A stretch of 64,000 nucleotides of DNA, taken from Paraburkholderia aromaticivorans. Lineage in GTDB: Bacteria > Pseudomonadota > Gammaproteobacteria > Burkholderiales > Burkholderiaceae. The stretch covers positions 1,550,001 through 1,614,000 of the forward strand of contig NZ_CP051514.1 of the NCBI RefSeq assembly GCF_012689525.1. Reading direction: 5' to 3'. A program made the position numbers and the translations under genes. Below the pieces are notes generated by a model. It saw only the letters and a list, made by a program, of their open reading frames with translations, made no database searches and was not told the DNA's origin. Position 1 is the first letter of the stretch. Each line of letters opens with the position of its first letter. Positions 52,634 through 61,504 of this stretch are shown here, in pieces.

Positions 52634-52869
52634 TATGGGAAAGCCCTCCCAAGTTCACGCGTGCGCCCGTACGTTTTCGACGTCTTGTCGTATTCCGTGT
52701 TATGCGACGCAATCTGTTGATACTTCGCGAAGTCGTGCGACGCTTGCGGCATCGACAGCGCAAAGAAAGGGCAGATCGCGCTGAGGTTGATCGTTCCGTA
52801 CTCGGCTAACAGGAAGTCAATAAAGCGCCAGCGATGCGCGGGCGCAAACGTGATTTTGTCTTCGTCCAT
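52633..52869 (-). CDS. Small helix-turn-helix protein resembling the N-terminus of WYL-type regulators
   Basis: 78 residues. HRWRFIDFLLAEYGTINLSA then FALSMPQASHDFAKYQQIAS and YDKTSKTY match the winged HTH that opens many WYL regulators (the SMPQAS-D-x-x-RYQ pattern), but the WYL domain is absent. It may be a stand-alone regulator or a truncation. It begins 25 nt after the H-NS-like gene and runs into the zinc-ribbon gene. Confidence 0.6.
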   Translation of the reverse strand: MDEDKITFAPAHRWRFIDFLLAEYGTINLSAICPFFALSMPQASHDFAKYQQIASHNTEYDKTSKTYGRTRELGRAFP

Positions 52870-52894
52870 TACGCCGCTCTTTTACTCGGCACCA

Positions 52895-53245
52895 TTAATC
52901 AGGAACGCTGTGCGGTCCTCCGCCCGCAATCCGTGCGGGCACGCGCGCCAGCCCCGACCAAGTAGCTCCGCTTTCGAAGTCGCGATACTTCGCCGGTTGC
53001 GGGCCACTGCGAACGCCTTTGCGCGTTGTTTTCTTCGCGGTCTTCACAAGATTAGCGTCTTGCTTTTCCATGGTCTTTGCCAATTGCTTAATGAGCTTGA
53101 TAGCGGTCAGGTCATCGCGCGTCAAGCCATATTCAGCGGGCACGCCAGTAACGGAGACCTTTGTGGCGGCGATGAAACGCGCGTGTTCCTCATCAATCCG
53201 TTTCGTGAGCTTTGCCAGTTTTGATTCGATGCTCGTTCCATTCAT
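52895..53245 (-). CDS. H-NS-family nucleoid protein with an unusual N-terminus
   Basis: 116 residues. The C-terminal DNA-binding region is clear: KYRDFESGATWSGLARVPAR then IAGG, the H-NS/BpH3 loop (normally KYRDPxTGATWSGRGRxPxWI). Two residues of the AT-hook-like loop are changed (GRG to GLA), which may weaken minor-groove binding. The N-terminal 70 residues are helical (LAKLTKRIDEEHARFIAATK) and unlike standard H-NS oligomerisation domains. It probably silences AT-rich or foreign DNA or regulates this small operon. Confidence 0.65.
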   Translation of the reverse strand: MNGTSIESKLAKLTKRIDEEHARFIAATKVSVTGVPAEYGLTRDDLTAIKLIKQLAKTMEKQDANLVKTAKKTTRKGVRSGPQPAKYRDFESGATWSGLARVPARIAGGGPHSVPD

Positions 53246-53597
53246 TATGCGTCTCTACTAGGTTGGTGAAATGCAACTTGACTAGAATTCCAGTCAGCAA
53301 CGAGCGGTATTCGCCGCCCTCATTTCGTAAGCCAAGGGCCATGCGTGTCACCAACCCATGTTGTTCGCGTTGTGCAGGCTCCGCCGACACGATGATGCCG
53401 GCACGTTCCTTTTCGTCTTTGAGGCGCAAGCGGAGATCTTCCAGTGCAACGAAGGGCTTTTGTCGCGGTAAGTACCGATAGGCGAGCGAGATGGTTGTGT
53501 CGCGATAAGGAAAGCGGCGCAAGCAAGTCGCAGTATGATTAGGTATGCTTATATTGGCGGCGAATAGAATTGCGAGGCAACCGTTTGGTCGACGCAT
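53193..53597 (-). CDS. Hypothetical protein, 5' end doubtful
   Basis: Up to 134 residues. The plausible part is VALEDLRLRLKDEKERAGII then EPAQREQHGLVTRMALGLRN and RSLLTGILVKLHFTNLVETH. It overlaps the H-NS-like gene by 53 nt and at its 5' side overlaps the IS6 transposase, so the start was probably cut by that element. No family recognised. Confidence 0.4.
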   Translation of the reverse strand: MRRPNGCLAILFAANISIPNHTATCLRRFPYRDTTISLAYRYLPRQKPFVALEDLRLRLKDEKERAGIIVSAEPAQREQHGLVTRMALGLRNEGGEYRSLLTGILVKLHFTNLVETHNEWNEHRIKTGKAHETD

Positions 53598-54217
53598 TTT
53601 TTTGAACCCATCACCGGCCTGACGATTCGCTTGATGGCACGGTGGTCTTGCTCGACGATTTTATTCAGATACTTGTTCTGCCGAACCTTGATCGGTGTCG
53701 ATCGCCCCGCACTCAGTGCTTCGAGCGCCGCCAGATTGGCAGCGCTCTTGTCTACGATAGTCGTTCCAGGCTCACCGCTCTGCTCAATGGCTTTTTTCGA
53801 AATTGCGGCGAGCAACGCCTTGTCAGGATGGGCTCGCAGCGGGAAAACTACCGTGCTACCAGCCTTGTCGACTGCATGGTGGAGGAACTTCCACTGGACT
53901 TTGACCTTGATGTAGGTCTCGGCCACACGCCAGGTCCTGCCCACTGGCCGTTTGTGTCGGCGAAATACCTTGTCAAGCACCAGCGGGAGATTGATGACCC
54001 AGCGACGCCCGCTCGAATGTTCGACCGCCATAACACGCTCGGCCATCATTTCCTCGAGGTTGCGCAGACTCAGCGAGTACGCAACATACCAGCGAACATA
54101 CAACAGAATCACGTCCAGTGGAAGGTGCGGCCGCCTCAGAACGTTGCCAATGCCTGCAGACAGCGCCTTACCTGGCGTCTTCGTCTTTGCCCTCATGCAC
54201 ACAATGCATTTCGGCAC
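53549..54217 (-). pseudogene. IS6-family transposase with a mutated catalytic Asp
   Basis: 222 residues in one frame: LPLDVILLYVRWYVAYSLSL, MMAERVMAVEHSSGRRWVIN, and then RTWRVAETYIKVKVQWKFLH, where the family has WRMDETYIKV. The first DDE Asp is therefore Ala. Further on DKAGSTVVFPLRAHPDKALL also lacks an expected Asp, while VDKSAANLAAL and EQDHRAIKR remain. The C-terminus ends early (SQFYSPPI). It is not expected to transpose. Confidence 0.8.
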
Positions 54218-54238
54218 GACAGATTCTACCGGATCGCG

Positions 54239-55234
54239 TTAGTGCGGCAGAACCCTTTCGATAGCTGCAACGGCAGAGGCGCTGGCAGTTCGGCGGCGGT
54301 AGCCCGTTCTCAACATCTGAATAGTTAAAGCAGCGAGGAGCAATCCCCCGACGACGTCGGCTAAGTAATGCCCTCCTTGCGTCGGCGTAGAAATAATCAT
54401 CGTCAAATTGAGAGCAGCGGCGAAGCCGAAAAACCAGGGCATGCGGCGAAGTGAGTACGTGAATAGAACAGCCAGCGCAGCATGAAAGGACGGCATCGAG
54501 ACGAGACCTTGTGAGTTAGCCAGGTCGATCGCTCGCAATGTTCCGTTCCGCAATGGCGCGAAATCCGACACGGTGGCCACCACGTTGGGGTCGCCAATAT
54601 TGAAATATACAAAAGCACTCGCTGCCGGGAAAGGCGTCGACGAAACAAGAAGCAAGATGCTCGCAAGTGCCAGGAGGAAGAAAAAATCTGATAACGCTTC
54701 GCGTCTTCCGGATAACCCGAGAATGAAGGGGATAGTGAGCAGTTGCCACCGCCCACTATCATAGGCAAGTGCCAGGACTCGCAGAACATGGGGGTGAGTC
54801 TGCACCCATTGATACGCGGCGACCCAATCGAAGCCGACTGCGAGATCGAAGCGAACCAAATTCCTTTCCACGAGCGGCGCGTTGACTGATACACAAAGGT
54901 AAGACAGGACGCACATCGACGACACAAAGCACACAAGTAAAGCGCACCAGGCGGCGATGTCTGAAGTTTCCGCATACCGAAACTTAACCGTTGTCGACCC
55001 ATAGCGCGGAATCGCCCGTAGTATTCGCAATATCACAGCAATACAAGCTAAGATTCCAACACCTTTGCAAGCAGCAACGATGCCATCCATTTGCACGGTG
55101 TAATCAGCGACGCAGAGCCAAATCGCATCGACAAGAATAATACCGCCGGCGATTAGCCACCCGCATAGATAGCGAGTCATCATGGACGGCCGCGGCTGTA
55201 CGAAGCGCACACCGATATTCTTGTATTGAGGCAT
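54239..55234 (-). CDS. PAP2-superfamily membrane phosphatase (PAP2_3/AUR1-like), paralogue A
   Basis: 331 residues from the Met at 55234 (CGGAG nine bases upstream; the frame opens 26 codons earlier). About eight TM helices. PAP2 motifs: SMPSFHAALAVLFTYSLRR (C2, with His) and STPTQGGHYLADVVGGLLLA (C3, with His and Asp). Such proteins dephosphorylate lipid phosphates or transfer phosphoinositol head groups. It is paralogous to the gene at 56525, divergent from the methyltransferase between them. Probable inner-membrane enzyme; substrate unknown. Confidence 0.85.
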   Translation of the reverse strand: MPQYKNIGVRFVQPRPSMMTRYLCGWLIAGGIILVDAIWLCVADYTVQMDGIVAACKGVGILACIAVILRILRAIPRYGSTTVKFRYAETSDIAAWCALLVCFVSSMCVLSYLCVSVNAPLVERNLVRFDLAVGFDWVAAYQWVQTHPHVLRVLALAYDSGRWQLLTIPFILGLSGRREALSDFFFLLALASILLLVSSTPFPAASAFVYFNIGDPNVVATVSDFAPLRNGTLRAIDLANSQGLVSMPSFHAALAVLFTYSLRRMPWFFGFAAALNLTMIISTPTQGGHYLADVVGGLLLAALTIQMLRTGYRRRTASASAVAAIERVLPH

Positions 55235-55690
55235 ACACTCGACTCCGGAAAAATTCGGCTTATGGATTTCCTTTCGCCTTGACGACCGAGCGATAAGGTG
55301 CGGAGCCGGCATACACCCTGTAACGGCGCAGATGACTCAAACTTTAGAGCTTCACCGCCGAAGCGCCGAGTCGCCGCTTCTGGCGCTCCAGATTCCGCGG
55401 CGAACTTCCGTACGTGCGCAACGCATCATTTGATTTTTGGCAGTCGTCGTTCGCGAGTACACGCCGTTTTGCGAATCGGCGAAATTTTGACAGCATCCTC
55501 GAAGCAGTCACCGCACAGAGCTAAAGAAAATGTGCTGTCAGCCGTTAAAACGTCTGAACACCGAAATCAACTGCAAAAAAGGATCGGACCGGCAATAAAT
55601 GCCGTTCAGGAATGGATTCTTAAGCACTAGCCTTGTGCGCCTGGCGACGGCCATTCCTAACACCGACATGCACCGTCAAGGCGACCTAAC
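55235..55690. other. Divergent promoter region between PAP2 paralogue A and the methyltransferase
   Basis: About 455 nt (about 380 if the longer start of paralogue A is used). No gene is supported. Presumably carries promoters in both directions. Confidence 0.4.
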
Positions 55691-56404
55691 ATGAAACCAG
55701 AAATCCTAGGGACAGCAGGCGTGCCTGCTGTCTCGATCAGCTTCGATGGCCCAGCGCCTGTACCTCCTTCGCCACCCCGCGTGCGCCTGACGCGCAGACA
55801 ACTAGGAATTGAGATTGCTTTGCGTGTCTTTAGCGTGACGGCGCTTTTATCGTTTCTTGCTTCCGCACTCTTCCAGTTCATGAAGAACCCTGCGCGGATC
55901 ACGTTGTTACTTCTAGTAGTCACCGCATTGCTGGACATCGGCCTGGTCGTGTCTACCCGCATTGCTCGCGAGCGGGACTGGGCTCCGCTCAGCGTGGCAA
56001 TGACAGTGTTCGGGACGTTCTACTACCTCGCCTTTCGAATCGATCCCGGCTACCACCTCATCCCGGAGGCGGTAGCCGTCGCATTGCAAATCACCGGCAT
56101 CCTCATCCAGATTTGCGCAAAACTCACGCTGCGACGCTCATTCGGCTTTCTGCCCGCGAATCGAGGCGTTGTCGTGGGCGGCCCATATCGTATCGTGCGC
56201 CACCCGATCTATTTCGGGTATGTCATCAGGGATCTCGGATTTCTGCTTCCGAACTTCGGGATTCAGAACGCCGCTGTGCTTGCGGTACACCTCGGCGTGC
56301 AGGTCTGTCGAGTCGTTCGGGAAGAACGCGTGCTTTCGAAGGACAGTAGCTACCGTGAATACATGAGCCGCGTGCGGTATCGGTTGATCGTCGGCGTGTT
56401 CTAA
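55691..56404 (+). CDS. Isoprenylcysteine carboxyl methyltransferase-like membrane protein
   Basis: 237 residues, four to five TM helices. The ICMT/PEMT C-terminal signature is present: VVVGGPYRIVRHPIYFGYVI, then CRVVREERVLSKDSSYREYM with RVRYRLI, which bind S-adenosylmethionine and the acceptor. Bacterial members methylate lipids or unknown small acceptors because prenylated proteins are absent. It lies between two PAP2-type phosphatases and may modify the same lipid. Confidence 0.85.
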   Translation: MKPEILGTAGVPAVSISFDGPAPVPPSPPRVRLTRRQLGIEIALRVFSVTALLSFLASALFQFMKNPARITLLLLVVTALLDIGLVVSTRIARERDWAPLSVAMTVFGTFYYLAFRIDPGYHLIPEAVAVALQITGILIQICAKLTLRRSFGFLPANRGVVVGGPYRIVRHPIYFGYVIRDLGFLLPNFGIQNAAVLAVHLGVQVCRVVREERVLSKDSSYREYMSRVRYRLIVGVF

Positions 56405-56524
56405 ACGTCTGCCAGAGGCACTTTGTCTTCAGAGCACCTGACGGTCCAAAATGAACCTCGTGATTGACCCTCACCATGCTGCGACTGGGGTAAGGTACGC
56501 CTTCAGCGCAAACCACGCTAACAC

Positions 56525-57502
56525 ATGAGCGCTTCGCAAAGCTCCGCCATCCTTGGCCGTTCCCCAAACTGTCGTTGGAACAGCTCGCCATACCTTGTCA
56601 CGTGGATCGTAATCGCACTAGTCATTGCCGCCGATCTTGCAGGACTGTATTGGCTGGATTGTAGCGTTGTGCCTGGGCGCGCATCACGCGATCTGTCAGG
56701 GTTTTTGGCGATCGTACTGGTCATCGTCTGGGTCAATGTCAGAACCAGATCAGTCCGGGATAGGGAGACCAGGTGGGCGCGCCGCCAGCTCGATCTGGCA
56801 AACACCGCTCGGTGGATGATCGCGCTTGCCGCGTTCTGCATGGCGGCCAGCATATTGAGCCACCTGTCCGTTGCGGCAGCCTACCCGTTGATCGACCCAC
56901 AACTCACCAGAATCGACGAAGCGATCGGGTTCGATTGGGTAGCCTGGTATCACTGGGTTCGACAGCACCCCACACTCTTTTTCACCCTGAATCTGGCGTA
57001 CGGCAGTGGCCTCGCGCAGACCATCGCGGTTCCATTGGTACTCGGCCTGAGTGGCGCCAGGCTGGAGCTTGCAAACCATGTGATGCGGTTCATGCTGGCT
57101 ACATTAATTTGCCTTGTCGTCGCGACGCTATTGCCGGCAGCAAGTGCGTTTTTGCACTTTCACATCGCTGACCCTGGTACGTCGTCGACGGTCTCCACCT
57201 TCTTTCCCATTCGGAACGGTACCCTTCGTGTCTTCGATCTGGGCGATCAACAAGGATTAGTTTCAATGCCTTCAATGCATACCGCAATGGCTATTCTGTT
57301 TGCCTATGCGCTTCGCCGCGTTCCCGTGGTCGCGTACGTTGCGGCAATTCTTAACGCTGTCATGATCGCTTCAACACCAACGCACGGCGGGCACTACCTG
57401 ATCGATGTTGTCGCGGGCGTATTGCTTGCTGTGACGACGATCATGCTTGTAAAGCGTCTGCGCATTCACGATTCATCGGTCGATGCCCTCAAGGAGTCGT
57501 AG
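56525..57502 (+). CDS. PAP2-superfamily membrane phosphatase (PAP2_3/AUR1-like), paralogue B
   Basis: 325 residues with about eight TM helices. Motifs SMPSMHTAMAILFAYALRRV and STPTHGGHYLIDVVAGVLLA correspond to those of paralogue A. The two also share GFDWVAxYxWVxxHP and TLPAASAFLHFHIADPGT-like segments, so they come from a duplication. It follows the methyltransferase by 120 nt on the same strand. Confidence 0.85.
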   Translation: MSASQSSAILGRSPNCRWNSSPYLVTWIVIALVIAADLAGLYWLDCSVVPGRASRDLSGFLAIVLVIVWVNVRTRSVRDRETRWARRQLDLANTARWMIALAAFCMAASILSHLSVAAAYPLIDPQLTRIDEAIGFDWVAWYHWVRQHPTLFFTLNLAYGSGLAQTIAVPLVLGLSGARLELANHVMRFMLATLICLVVATLLPAASAFLHFHIADPGTSSTVSTFFPIRNGTLRVFDLGDQQGLVSMPSMHTAMAILFAYALRRVPVVAYVAAILNAVMIASTPTHGGHYLIDVVAGVLLAVTTIMLVKRLRIHDSSVDALKES

Positions 57503-57586
57503 AAGACGTCTTCGTTGCACGTGTCGACGTCCTAACCCTTTCTCACGCAAATCCTTGGTGCCGATCGACGCACTTGCCTTCCTCCC

Positions 57587-59413
57587 TCACTGGGTCAATC
57601 GAAGCACGCCGAGGTTGCCGGCAATCTGCTGAAAGATCGCGTCGAGCGTCGCGTTGGTCGGCGCGTGATAGTAGTTACCCGGCGACGCGCAGCTCTGCAT
57701 CGCCTGCTGCGCCACGGGGCTCGCTGCATCGCTTCCGAATGTGATCGCGTAGATAATGATTCCGCTATTCTTCATCGCGGTACAGACACCAAGCTGGAAC
57801 GCATTGATGTCGGTGACCGATGTCGTCGAACCATTGACGAGTGAGGAGCCGTCCGACCGCGTCACGGTCGGTGCCTGCAACGCGCTGCTCCCAACGCCCG
57901 ACAAGCCATTGAACGATGGCGGCGGCATCATGCCGTTCGCACTGCCCGGATCGTTTTCGCCATCGGTCAGGACAATCGCGACCCGCTGCAATCCCTGGGT
58001 GGTTTCCGGATGGGGCAAGGTGCCGTCGGACGATACCCAGCCATTGCCATTCGACACATTGTTCGACCAGTCCGACGACAGCATACGCCAGCCCCACAGC
58101 AAACCAGTCGGAATGATCGTCGAGCCCGCTGCCTTCATGTTGCCGATAGCGGTAGTCAGCGAGTTCGCATCCTTGGTGAGGAATTTCACCGGCGCGATAG
58201 AGCAGGGACTGCCGTTCCCGTTAATGTTGCCGTTCTGATCGTACGTCTTCATGCTGGGGTTAGTCGTGCTCGGCTGGCCCCAGGCCGCAGCGATCCCCAC
58301 CCCGGTTCCGATGCTGCAGGTCGTTGTCGAACCGTTGGACTGCAAGGTCAGCGGAACGCCGGTTACTTTAGTGGAACTCGACACCACGCAATTGTTGCGG
58401 CCGCCACTCGTACTTTTGTAGGTCGTAACCTGAAAACCATTGTTTGGAACGTTGTAGAAGAACGGCGTGAACCCGGGTACGTTCTTCGGCGCATAGGCTT
58501 TCGGATACAGATTAAGCCCTGCATCGCGCGGCTCGACAGCGCAACCGCCCCAACCCGACCCGGTCACGCCTGATTTGGCCGTCATCGAGACATTGGTGGG
58601 GTTGTAAGTGAAGTTCGGCGTCATCCAGCTGCCGCCCGGAAGCAGCGATCCGCCGACGTTCACCATAGTGGTGAAGGGCACGAGCCCGATGTAGGAATTG
58701 TTGTTCTGCACGCCCAAGATGTCGTTCACCAAGCTGGTGGCCGCAGTCCGCAGCCCCTGGATCTTCGTACCCTGCGTCGTGTCGCTGCTCGCGTAGTCTG
58801 ACATCGAGCCCGTGTTGTCGAGCACCAGCACCAGTTCGAGCTGACTCTGCGGCAGGCGCAGTCCCGTGTTGCTGGCGGTGATGGTCACTGTATCGGGCGA
58901 TGCTCCAGGCGAACCAGAACCGGAACCCGAACCACTGCTCGACGTGCCCGTACCGAAGATGACCGGCGCCAGCAGCGGAGCCGAGCCTGTCGCCGAGAGC
59001 TGGATGGTCTGGCCGGTGGAAGGCACGCCGCTGACTGTCGCCGAGAACTTGGCGTCAGGCATGGTGAAGTCCATGTAGCCCGACGGCATATTCGCGTTGT
59101 AGTAAGCGCGTGCGTCCGCCTGCCATTGCGTGAGATTGTTTCCAGTGGTCGAGTTGTAGTGCGCGAGGTTGACACCTGAGGACAGCGTGGCAACGTCGAG
59201 CGCCATCTGAACCCGAGTCTGCGTCATCTGGTAGTGAATCGTGTCGATGGCAGTGCACATCGCGCCGATCATCAGGGTCGCGCACATCGCAAACATGACT
59301 GTGATGGCCCCCTCATCGCCCTTGAGCAGCGTGGAGAGAGATCGAGGCTGTGCCGGAACCACGCGACGGGTGGACCTGCCAGCTGTTCTTGCCGCGACAG
59401 GATCGGTAATCAT
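57587..59413 (-). CDS. tadG: Tad-locus pseudopilin-like protein with von Willebrand A domain (TadG type)
   Basis: 608 residues. An N-terminal TadE-like segment (KGDEGAITVMFAMCATLMIG, one TM) is followed by a Ser/Gly-rich linker and a vWA domain with MIDAS motif LVLDNTGSMSD near residue 201. The closing part has VCTAMKNSGIIIYAITFGSD and ASPGNYYHAPTNATLDAIFQ. It sits in the periplasm, anchored in the inner membrane, and may act in pilus assembly or adhesion. Last gene of the operon; no terminator was seen after it. Confidence 0.9.
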   Translation of the reverse strand: MITDPVAARTAGRSTRRVVPAQPRSLSTLLKGDEGAITVMFAMCATLMIGAMCTAIDTIHYQMTQTRVQMALDVATLSSGVNLAHYNSTTGNNLTQWQADARAYYNANMPSGYMDFTMPDAKFSATVSGVPSTGQTIQLSATGSAPLLAPVIFGTGTSSSGSGSGSGSPGASPDTVTITASNTGLRLPQSQLELVLVLDNTGSMSDYASSDTTQGTKIQGLRTAATSLVNDILGVQNNNSYIGLVPFTTMVNVGGSLLPGGSWMTPNFTYNPTNVSMTAKSGVTGSGWGGCAVEPRDAGLNLYPKAYAPKNVPGFTPFFYNVPNNGFQVTTYKSTSGGRNNCVVSSSTKVTGVPLTLQSNGSTTTCSIGTGVGIAAAWGQPSTTNPSMKTYDQNGNINGNGSPCSIAPVKFLTKDANSLTTAIGNMKAAGSTIIPTGLLWGWRMLSSDWSNNVSNGNGWVSSDGTLPHPETTQGLQRVAIVLTDGENDPGSANGMMPPPSFNGLSGVGSSALQAPTVTRSDGSSLVNGSTTSVTDINAFQLGVCTAMKNSGIIIYAITFGSDAASPVAQQAMQSCASPGNYYHAPTNATLDAIFQQIAGNLGVLRLTQ

Positions 59414-60105
59414 GACGCCACCAGCGGGAGCGGCGTTCCCATACGCGGGCGCACATAGACACGCTCATAGATGGTCTGTGTGCCCGGCGCGTTCGTCCAG
59501 AACGGCATGGTCATCGAGAAGGGAGTGTATGAATAGAACACCTCCACCACGATCGCGGAATCGCCGTTACGGAACGGCCACGTCGCCGGCAAGAGGTTGC
59601 CGCCGGTTTCCTGCGACTTCATACCCGACAATGTCCATGGCGCGCTCTGCTGCCAGAACTTCAGCGGCGTGCCCGCGGCCATCGTCGGCGGGTTAGGCTG
59701 GACGGGCGGATTGGCCGGGTTGGCTGCGTTGCAGCCTGTCGTCTGGTCGCAGATAGACGTGATGTACACGCCCCCCCTCGCTTGCAAATTGTTTGGCGCG
59801 GCGATCAGGGTCGCGGCGCTCCAGATCGAGCCGAGGCTGTTCGAAGAACTCGTGGTGGGGTCGTTGATAACGGAGCTCATCTGTCCCAGCGAATCAGCAA
59901 GTGTGAAGGCGGTATGCTCGACGAGACTCACTGCTCGCATGTACATGTATATCTCGCTGAAACCGAGCATCGCCAGCAGCATCAGCGGAACGATAATCAC
60001 GAACTCGATTGTCACGCTGCCGCGATCGGATCGCAGAAGGGCGCGCAATCGTCTTCGCCAGGTGGAGCGTGTAGCCGATGGTACTGTCTGTAGCGTGCCT
60101 TTCAT
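59410..60105 (-). CDS. tadF: Tad minor pseudopilin (TadF/TadE-like)
   Basis: 231 residues. The prepilin-like signature SDRGSVTIEFVIIVPLMLLA with Glu at position 5 of the mature part starts near residue 30, and GFSEIYMYMRAVSLVEHTAF follows. It is a minor pseudopilin processed by TadV. Start and stop both lie in 4-nt overlaps. Confidence 0.85.
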   Translation of the reverse strand: MKGTLQTVPSATRSTWRRRLRALLRSDRGSVTIEFVIIVPLMLLAMLGFSEIYMYMRAVSLVEHTAFTLADSLGQMSSVINDPTTSSSNSLGSIWSAATLIAAPNNLQARGGVYITSICDQTTGCNAANPANPPVQPNPPTMAAGTPLKFWQQSAPWTLSGMKSQETGGNLLPATWPFRNGDSAIVVEVFYSYTPFSMTMPFWTNAPGTQTIYERVYVRPRMGTPLPLVAS

Positions 60106-60596
60106 TTTTCGTTCTGCACAAGGTAGTTGCGTTGGAACGTCAGCGGTAAAGGGACGCCGAAATACTTGGGTAAGCCCGTGAAGCCGGTCGGCAACGTGAC
60201 GGTGATCTGATAAGAGACAACATCACCAAAGCCGCCCATGTTCGCCTGATAGCCCGACGTACCGACATTGTTGTAAGTGCCATAGTTCAGCGTGTTGATC
60301 GTCACCGTGCCGCCGATTTTTTGCCAGCCTCCGAGCGTGTTCATCACGATGCTTTGTGCCTGATCTGAACGCGTGCCGGTGGCCGGATTAGTCGTGGTTA
60401 GCCCAACGCGCGATGCGGACTCCGCCGCGATCTGCACCGATGCATCCACGATCATGTCGAGTGCGAGTTCAAGAGTGCCCATAATGAGGAAGAACACCAC
60501 CGGCGACAGAAGCGCGAACTCGATTGCCGACACCCCGCCGTCGTCAGAAAGCGGGCCGACCACCCCGCGACGCCGCAGCCAGGCCACTGCCCTCAT
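60102..60596 (-). CDS. tadE: Tad minor pseudopilin TadE
   Basis: 164 residues. N-terminal GGVSAIEFALLSPVVFFLIM (TadE/TadG consensus with the Glu after the cleavage Gly/Ser) followed by GTLELALDMIVDASVQIAAE and a beta-rich body. Overlaps by 4 nt on both sides. Confidence 0.88.
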   Translation of the reverse strand: MRAVAWLRRRGVVGPLSDDGGVSAIEFALLSPVVFFLIMGTLELALDMIVDASVQIAAESASRVGLTTTNPATGTRSDQAQSIVMNTLGGWQKIGGTVTINTLNYGTYNNVGTSGYQANMGGFGDVVSYQITVTLPTGFTGLPKYFGVPLPLTFQRNYLVQNEK

Positions 60597-61504
60597 CGGA
60601 GGCTCGCGGCCTGCACGGAAGCGCTTGGCACGGCCACGACTTTTGCCGTCCCCCGCCGCGGCTCGAGACGCTCGCGCTGGATCTCGTAGAAGCGCAAATT
60701 GTCCTGCACCGACGCTTTAGGCAGATCGCGTCCGAGGATTTCCGCTGCCGCTTCCGTATTGCCGAGCAAACCGTACGCCAGCGCGAGATCCTGACGCGCC
60801 TGCGGGGGCGCGGCCGGATAACGCGTAACGTCGAGCAGCACGTTCGCACCTTCGCGCGGATTACCGCTCAAGATGAGCGACAATCCGAGGTTCACGCTCA
60901 GCATCGGATCGCCGGGATTCCTTTCCAACGCGTCGCGCAGCACGGCCTGCGCGCCCAGATGATCGCCCTCGAGATCGAACGCCGCGCCGAGGCCCGCCAA
61001 CGCCATCGGATCGTTGGGTGTCACCACGAGCACGCGGTGATAGGTGGCGATTGCGGTGTCAAAGCGGCGCTGGTGAATGGCCACACGCGCAATGCCGATC
61101 AGCGGCGCGGTCGCCGCCGGATCGATCTGGCTCGCGTGGTCGTAGTAGACCCCGGCCCGCGTGAAGTCGCCCACCGCGTAAAGTGTATTGCCGAGCCCGG
61201 TCAAGCCCTCGACCGAACGCGGATCGGCCTTCACGATCTTGTCGTAAAGCGTCGTCGCCAGTTCGAGGTTGCCCGAGTCGAGCGCGGTATCCGCGATACG
61301 AAGCTCGCTCATGCTGCTCGGCGTCGAGTTCCGCGTGACGGGCCGCGTCTCGGAGACGCGCTGGGTCGTCGTGGTACAGGCAGCGGTTGCCGCCAGCAGT
61401 GATATGCCGCAGGCCACCAGCCCAGTGTGCCGGGCAATGCGCAGGAGCTTTGCTCCCCGAGCGAAGAGTGTGCGTCGTGCGAAGGTGAATTGAGCGATTT
61501 TCAT
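60593..61504 (-). CDS. tadD: Tad lipoprotein with TPR repeats (TadD)
   Basis: 303 residues from the ATG in the overlap with tadC; a longer open frame upstream lies over tadC and is not used. Signal peptide and lipobox LLAATAACTTTT, then four to five TPR units (for instance LELATTLYDKIVKADPRSVE, RFDTAIATYHRVLVVTPNDP). TadD is the pilotin-like assembly factor for the outer-membrane part. Confidence 0.9.
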   Translation of the reverse strand: MKIAQFTFARRTLFARGAKLLRIARHTGLVACGISLLAATAACTTTTQRVSETRPVTRNSTPSSMSELRIADTALDSGNLELATTLYDKIVKADPRSVEGLTGLGNTLYAVGDFTRAGVYYDHASQIDPAATAPLIGIARVAIHQRRFDTAIATYHRVLVVTPNDPMALAGLGAAFDLEGDHLGAQAVLRDALERNPGDPMLSVNLGLSLILSGNPREGANVLLDVTRYPAAPPQARQDLALAYGLLGNTEAAAEILGRDLPKASVQDNLRFYEIQRERLEPRRGTAKVVAVPSASVQAASLR

